From NCBI GenBank assembly GCA_050303615.1, contig JBNLCC010000029.1, positions 17,339-81,338 on the forward strand: a stretch of 64,000 nucleotides of DNA. The letters run 5' to 3'. Below the pieces are notes generated by a model. The model saw only the letters and a list, made by a program, of their open reading frames with translations, was not told the DNA's origin and made no database searches. Shown in pieces: positions 61,226 through 64,000 of this stretch. Made by a program: the position numbers and the translations under genes. The DNA comes from CAZDXJ01 sp050303615. GTDB lineage: Bacteria > Pseudomonadota > Gammaproteobacteria > Methylococcales > Methylomonadaceae. Every line of letters starts with the position of its first letter. The first letter of the stretch is position 1.

Positions 61226-61486
61226 ATGACTCGCTTTATAAAGTATGTTATCGCCGCCGTGCTGCTATTCTCGTTGGTGTCATGTAGTAAGATTACGGCA
61301 GAAAATTACCAAAAAATCAGTGTCGGCATGGAATACGACGAAATCATAAAACTGTTGGGCGAACCGAACGAATGTACGGTGCTGCTCAATGCTAAAACCT
61401 GTACTTGGGGGGACGAAAAGAAAAACATCGAAGTGCAGTTTATCGCCGACAAAGTAATGTTATATTCAGGCGTTGGCGTGTTATAA
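61226..61486 (+). CDS. small lipoprotein with a BamE/SmpA-like domain
   Basis: An 86-residue lipoprotein: signal peptide ending in lipobox LVSC (C20), then ENYQKISVGMEYDEIIKLLGEPNEC and LLNAKTCTWGDEKKNIEVQFIADKV. The GMEYDEIIKLLGEP motif and the following strands are typical of the BamE/OmlA-like fold (DUF3862). It may be an envelope-stability lipoprotein. The two cysteines at about 50 and 59 could pair. No adjacent partner is evident. Confidence 0.8.
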   Translation: MTRFIKYVIAAVLLFSLVSCSKITAENYQKISVGMEYDEIIKLLGEPNECTVLLNAKTCTWGDEKKNIEVQFIADKVMLYSGVGVL

Positions 61487-61623
61487 ATTAACACTGCCCG
61501 TGAAAATCCCCATATCATAACTGAATCCTTTTAATGCGCTGTTTTTAGCCTGTCATACCCTCTTTACCTGCCGTGAGCAGGCATTGATAGCATCGCCGAT
61601 TTGTCACTAGCTGTAAAAAATCG

Positions 61624-62310
61624 TTATTTATCCAAGCGGCGCAGTGTGTCGATAAGAATCCTTGCACAATCCGTGGGATTGGCTTGTAAAATCATATGGG
61701 GGCCTGGCACTCGGAAAATTTGGATGCGCATGATTTTCTCGAATGTTGTGGCACATCGGGAAGAAATCAATTGATCATCGGCTGCTTGAATATAACTGGC
61801 CTGGACTGTGGCGCATGTTTGCGGTGGACTTAGTCGGGCGACCTCATTGAGCCGAAATGCAAGGACGCCGCCGGAGACACGTGATAAAGCCGTGCGTAAC
61901 AGCGTACAGTTTCGGTTACTAGGGTTCGGACCCAAAAGATAGTGCCGGATAATTGTGTCGGGAAGCGTTGCGTTCAAAATCCGGGAAAGCGGAAGCAGCT
62001 TGGCTAGACACAACAATAAGGGACGCGGATTATCCAAAAAAGTTGCGACGAAGATGACGGATTTCAAATTGGTCGGTGGGTCTTGCGCAATGTTATAAGC
62101 GATTGGCCCGGAAAAAGATTCAGCAACTAAAATATACGCTTCTTGCGTAGGCAGCCGTTTAGCCACATAAGCGGTCAGTTCAAGGTAACTCAATGTTGCA
62201 TCGCTCGGATAGCTGATAACCATCGTATCAATGGTTTTCGGCAGTGTATTAATGAACGGCTCAAACATTATGCCCGTGCCATCCAACCCCGGCAGAAGTA
62301 TGACTTTCAT
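61624..62310 (-). CDS. alpha/beta hydrolase
   Basis: A 228-residue hydrolase with the nucleophile elbow AESFSG (serine around residue 65), the oxyanion segment LLPGLDGTG near the N terminus, and the catalytic histidine in GPHMILQANP. The family is broad, so esterase, thioesterase or C-C hydrolase activity is possible. It is divergent from the fumarase gene and starts at ATG 62310. Confidence 0.85.
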   Translation of the reverse strand: MKVILLPGLDGTGIMFEPFINTLPKTIDTMVISYPSDATLSYLELTAYVAKRLPTQEAYILVAESFSGPIAYNIAQDPPTNLKSVIFVATFLDNPRPLLLCLAKLLPLSRILNATLPDTIIRHYLLGPNPSNRNCTLLRTALSRVSGGVLAFRLNEVARLSPPQTCATVQASYIQAADDQLISSRCATTFEKIMRIQIFRVPGPHMILQANPTDCARILIDTLRRLDK

Positions 62311-62428
62311 TGTACCCCCGAATGGTTGAGAGGTTTATAAAAAATAGCGGACGATTTCTCTTGATTATAACCAAGCCGGAATATAAAGTTGTGGCAACAA
62401 TCAGCATCTGAGCCGCATTGGAGTCTCC

Positions 62429-63964
62429 ATGAACAGCATCCGACAAGAAGACTTTATTCAAAGTATCGCCGATTCGCTACAATACATTTCTTATTACCAT
62501 CCGCCGGATTTCATTACGGCGATGCATCAAGCCTATGAAAAAGAACAAAATCCGGTAGCAAAGGATGCCATTGCGCAGATATTAATCAACTCCCGTATGA
62601 GTGCCGAGGGTCATCGGCCTATTTGCCAGGATACCGGTATTGTAACCGTCTTCCTGAAAATTGGGATGCAGGTGCGATGGGAGAGTGATATCAGTGTGGC
62701 GGATATGGTCAATGAAGGAGTGCGGCGGGCCTACCTATATCCTGACAATGTGCTGCGCGCTTCCATTCTAGATGATCCGGCCGGAAAGCGGATCAATACC
62801 CAAGACAACACCCCGGCGGTGATCCATATGGAGGTGGTGCCGGGAGATATCGTCGAAGTGGAGATTGCGGCGAAGGGCGGCGGATCCGAAGCCAAGTCCA
62901 AATTTGTTATGCTCAATCCTTCCGACAGCATAGTCGATTGGGTTTTAAAAACCGTGCCGACCATGGGCGCAGGCTGGTGTCCTCCCGGTATCCTTGGTAT
63001 CGGGATCGGCGGTACTGCGGAAAAAGCAATGCTTCTGGCCAAGCAAGCCTGTATGGAATCGATCGATATTCAAGAATTGCTTGACCGGGGACCGAGTAAT
63101 GCATTAGAGGAATTACGGCTGGAGTTATATGAAAAGGTCAATGCACTAGGCATCGGGGCGCAAGGCCTGGGTGGTTTGACGACGGTGCTGGATGTCAAAA
63201 TCAGGGACTACCCGACCCATGCAGCCAATAAGCCGGTGGCGATGATTCCCAACTGTGCCGCAACCCGCCATGCGCATTTTGTTCTGGATGGATCAGGAGC
63301 AGTGCAACTGCCTGTGCCCAAACTGCAGGACTGGCCTGAGATTACCCGGGATGCCGGCGGCAGCGCACGCAGAGTAAAACTCGATACCGTTACCCGGGAC
63401 GATGTGGCAAGTTGGAAACCGGGAGAAACCTTGCTGCTCAGCGGTACGCTGCTGACCGGTCGAGATGCAGCCCATAAGCGTCTGGTCGAACTGTTCGAGC
63501 GCGGCGAAGCGTTGCCGGAAGGTGTCGATTTTACCGATAAGTTCATCTACTATGTCGGCCCAGTTGACCCGGTGCGTGATGAAGTGGTCGGGCCCGCCGG
63601 TCCGACCACCGCGACCCGTATGGATAAGTTCACCGAAACGATGCTGCAAAAAACCGGTTTGCTGGGCATGATCGGCAAAGCGGAACGCGGCCCGGCAGCG
63701 ATAGCGGCGATAAAAAAACATCGGGTTGTATACCTGATGGCAGTCGGCGGGGCAGCCTACTTGGTTTCCAAAGCGATTCGCCAGTCACGGATAATCGCAT
63801 TCGAGGACTTAGGCATGGAAGCGATTCATGAGTTTATCGTTGAAGACATGCCGGTGACCGTGGCGGTTGACGTCAACGGGGTATCGGTGCATGCAACCGG
63901 GCCGAAGCAGTGGCAGGCCAGGATCGGCAAGATACCGGTGATTGTGGAAGGGACGGATCGATAG
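62429..63964 (+). CDS. class I fumarate hydratase (iron-sulfur)
   Basis: Hydrates fumarate to malate in the TCA cycle with an oxygen-sensitive 4Fe-4S cluster. The 511-residue protein is a single chain with both class I domains. Candidate cluster ligands are C66 (RPICQDTG), C184 (GWCPPGILG) and C276 (PNCAATRH); their spacing of 118 and 92 matches the known class I pattern. KGGGSEAKS, GIGIGGTAEKAM, TTATRMDKFTE and PVTVAVDVNG fit the family. The protein could equally serve other 2-hydroxy acid dehydratase reactions. It starts at ATG 62429 and ends 36 bases before the window edge, which holds no further gene start. Confidence 0.93.
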   Translation: MNSIRQEDFIQSIADSLQYISYYHPPDFITAMHQAYEKEQNPVAKDAIAQILINSRMSAEGHRPICQDTGIVTVFLKIGMQVRWESDISVADMVNEGVRRAYLYPDNVLRASILDDPAGKRINTQDNTPAVIHMEVVPGDIVEVEIAAKGGGSEAKSKFVMLNPSDSIVDWVLKTVPTMGAGWCPPGILGIGIGGTAEKAMLLAKQACMESIDIQELLDRGPSNALEELRLELYEKVNALGIGAQGLGGLTTVLDVKIRDYPTHAANKPVAMIPNCAATRHAHFVLDGSGAVQLPVPKLQDWPEITRDAGGSARRVKLDTVTRDDVASWKPGETLLLSGTLLTGRDAAHKRLVELFERGEALPEGVDFTDKFIYYVGPVDPVRDEVVGPAGPTTATRMDKFTETMLQKTGLLGMIGKAERGPAAIAAIKKHRVVYLMAVGGAAYLVSKAIRQSRIIAFEDLGMEAIHEFIVEDMPVTVAVDVNGVSVHATGPKQWQARIGKIPVIVEGTDR

Positions 63965-64000
63965 GTTTAGGGTTGGCTGATTTCCAGGCTGTGGGTCCTG

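Overview
The window is an ordinary-looking stretch of a gammaproteobacterial chromosome, most probably from a methanotroph of the order Methylococcales. Three observations support this. The housekeeping synteny is gammaproteobacterial: thrS-infC-rpmI-rplT-pheST-ihfA, lptD-surA, pyrG-kdsA-eno-ftsB-ispDF-truD and surE-pcm. A pair of genes resembles the methanofuran-pathway proteins MfnD (ATP-grasp) and MfnF (hydantoinase/oxoprolinase fold), next to pabB. A periplasmic MxaD-like protein sits beside a YVTN beta-propeller, as expected for methanol-dehydrogenase accessory genes. The assignment is inference, because no methane monooxygenase, methanol dehydrogenase or rRNA gene lies in the window.

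Layout. 1-4.7 kb: the end of a YajR-like MFS transporter, then cysC, galE, manC and galU (sulfate activation and nucleotide sugars for surface polysaccharide). 4.8-8.1 kb: a class I aminotransferase divergent from uvrB. 8.2-16.1 kb: tRNA-Val, the translation cluster thrS-infC-rpmI-rplT-pheS-pheT with ihfA and a MerR regulator, then tRNA-Pro. 16.3-21.2 kb: accessory genes (HdeD-like membrane protein, HIT protein plus deaminase, a histidine-rich polytopic membrane protein, dodecin) and the muropeptide-recycling pair amgK-murU. 21.4-28.1 kb: lptD, surA, an orphan helicase RNA-binding tail, a metallo-beta-lactamase-fold hydrolase and rnd. 28.2-34.7 kb: an unusual tandem-repeat membrane protein and a 1917-residue alpha-2-macroglobulin. 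34.9-48.6 kb: a dense run of core genes: accA, tilS, pyrG, kdsA, eno, ftsB, ispD, ispF, truD, uppP, an Smr protein, surE, pcm, a YqaA-type protein and a Sua5-type synthase. 48.7-51.5 kb: SYLF, TerB-like, SpoIIAA-like and YjgN-like genes. 51.8-56.5 kb: mfnD-like, mfnF-like, pabB, apbE and nqrM. 56.7-64 kb: a CBS protein, sbcB, mxaD-like, YVTN propeller, several small proteins, an alpha/beta hydrolase and class I fumarase.

Themes. Many genes serve the envelope: lipid carrier (uppP), KDO (kdsA), LPS insertion (lptD, surA), peptidoglycan recycling (amgK, murU), division (ftsB) and protease trapping (alpha-2-macroglobulin). A second theme is C1 metabolism: cofactor synthesis (mfnD/mfnF-like; pabB for folate or methanopterin-type cofactors) and methanol oxidation (mxaD-like). 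I saw no phage, insertion sequence, CRISPR array or defence island. The best candidates for undescribed biology are the histidine-cluster membrane protein at 18083-19138, the duplicated RRRPKWF membrane protein at 28211-28765 and the orphan DbpA-type RNA-binding protein at 25549-26175. Noncoding signals of note are an ATC-initiated infC, a run of hairpins ahead of rpmI, palindromes at 15943 and 25517, and a possible dispersed hairpin repeat.
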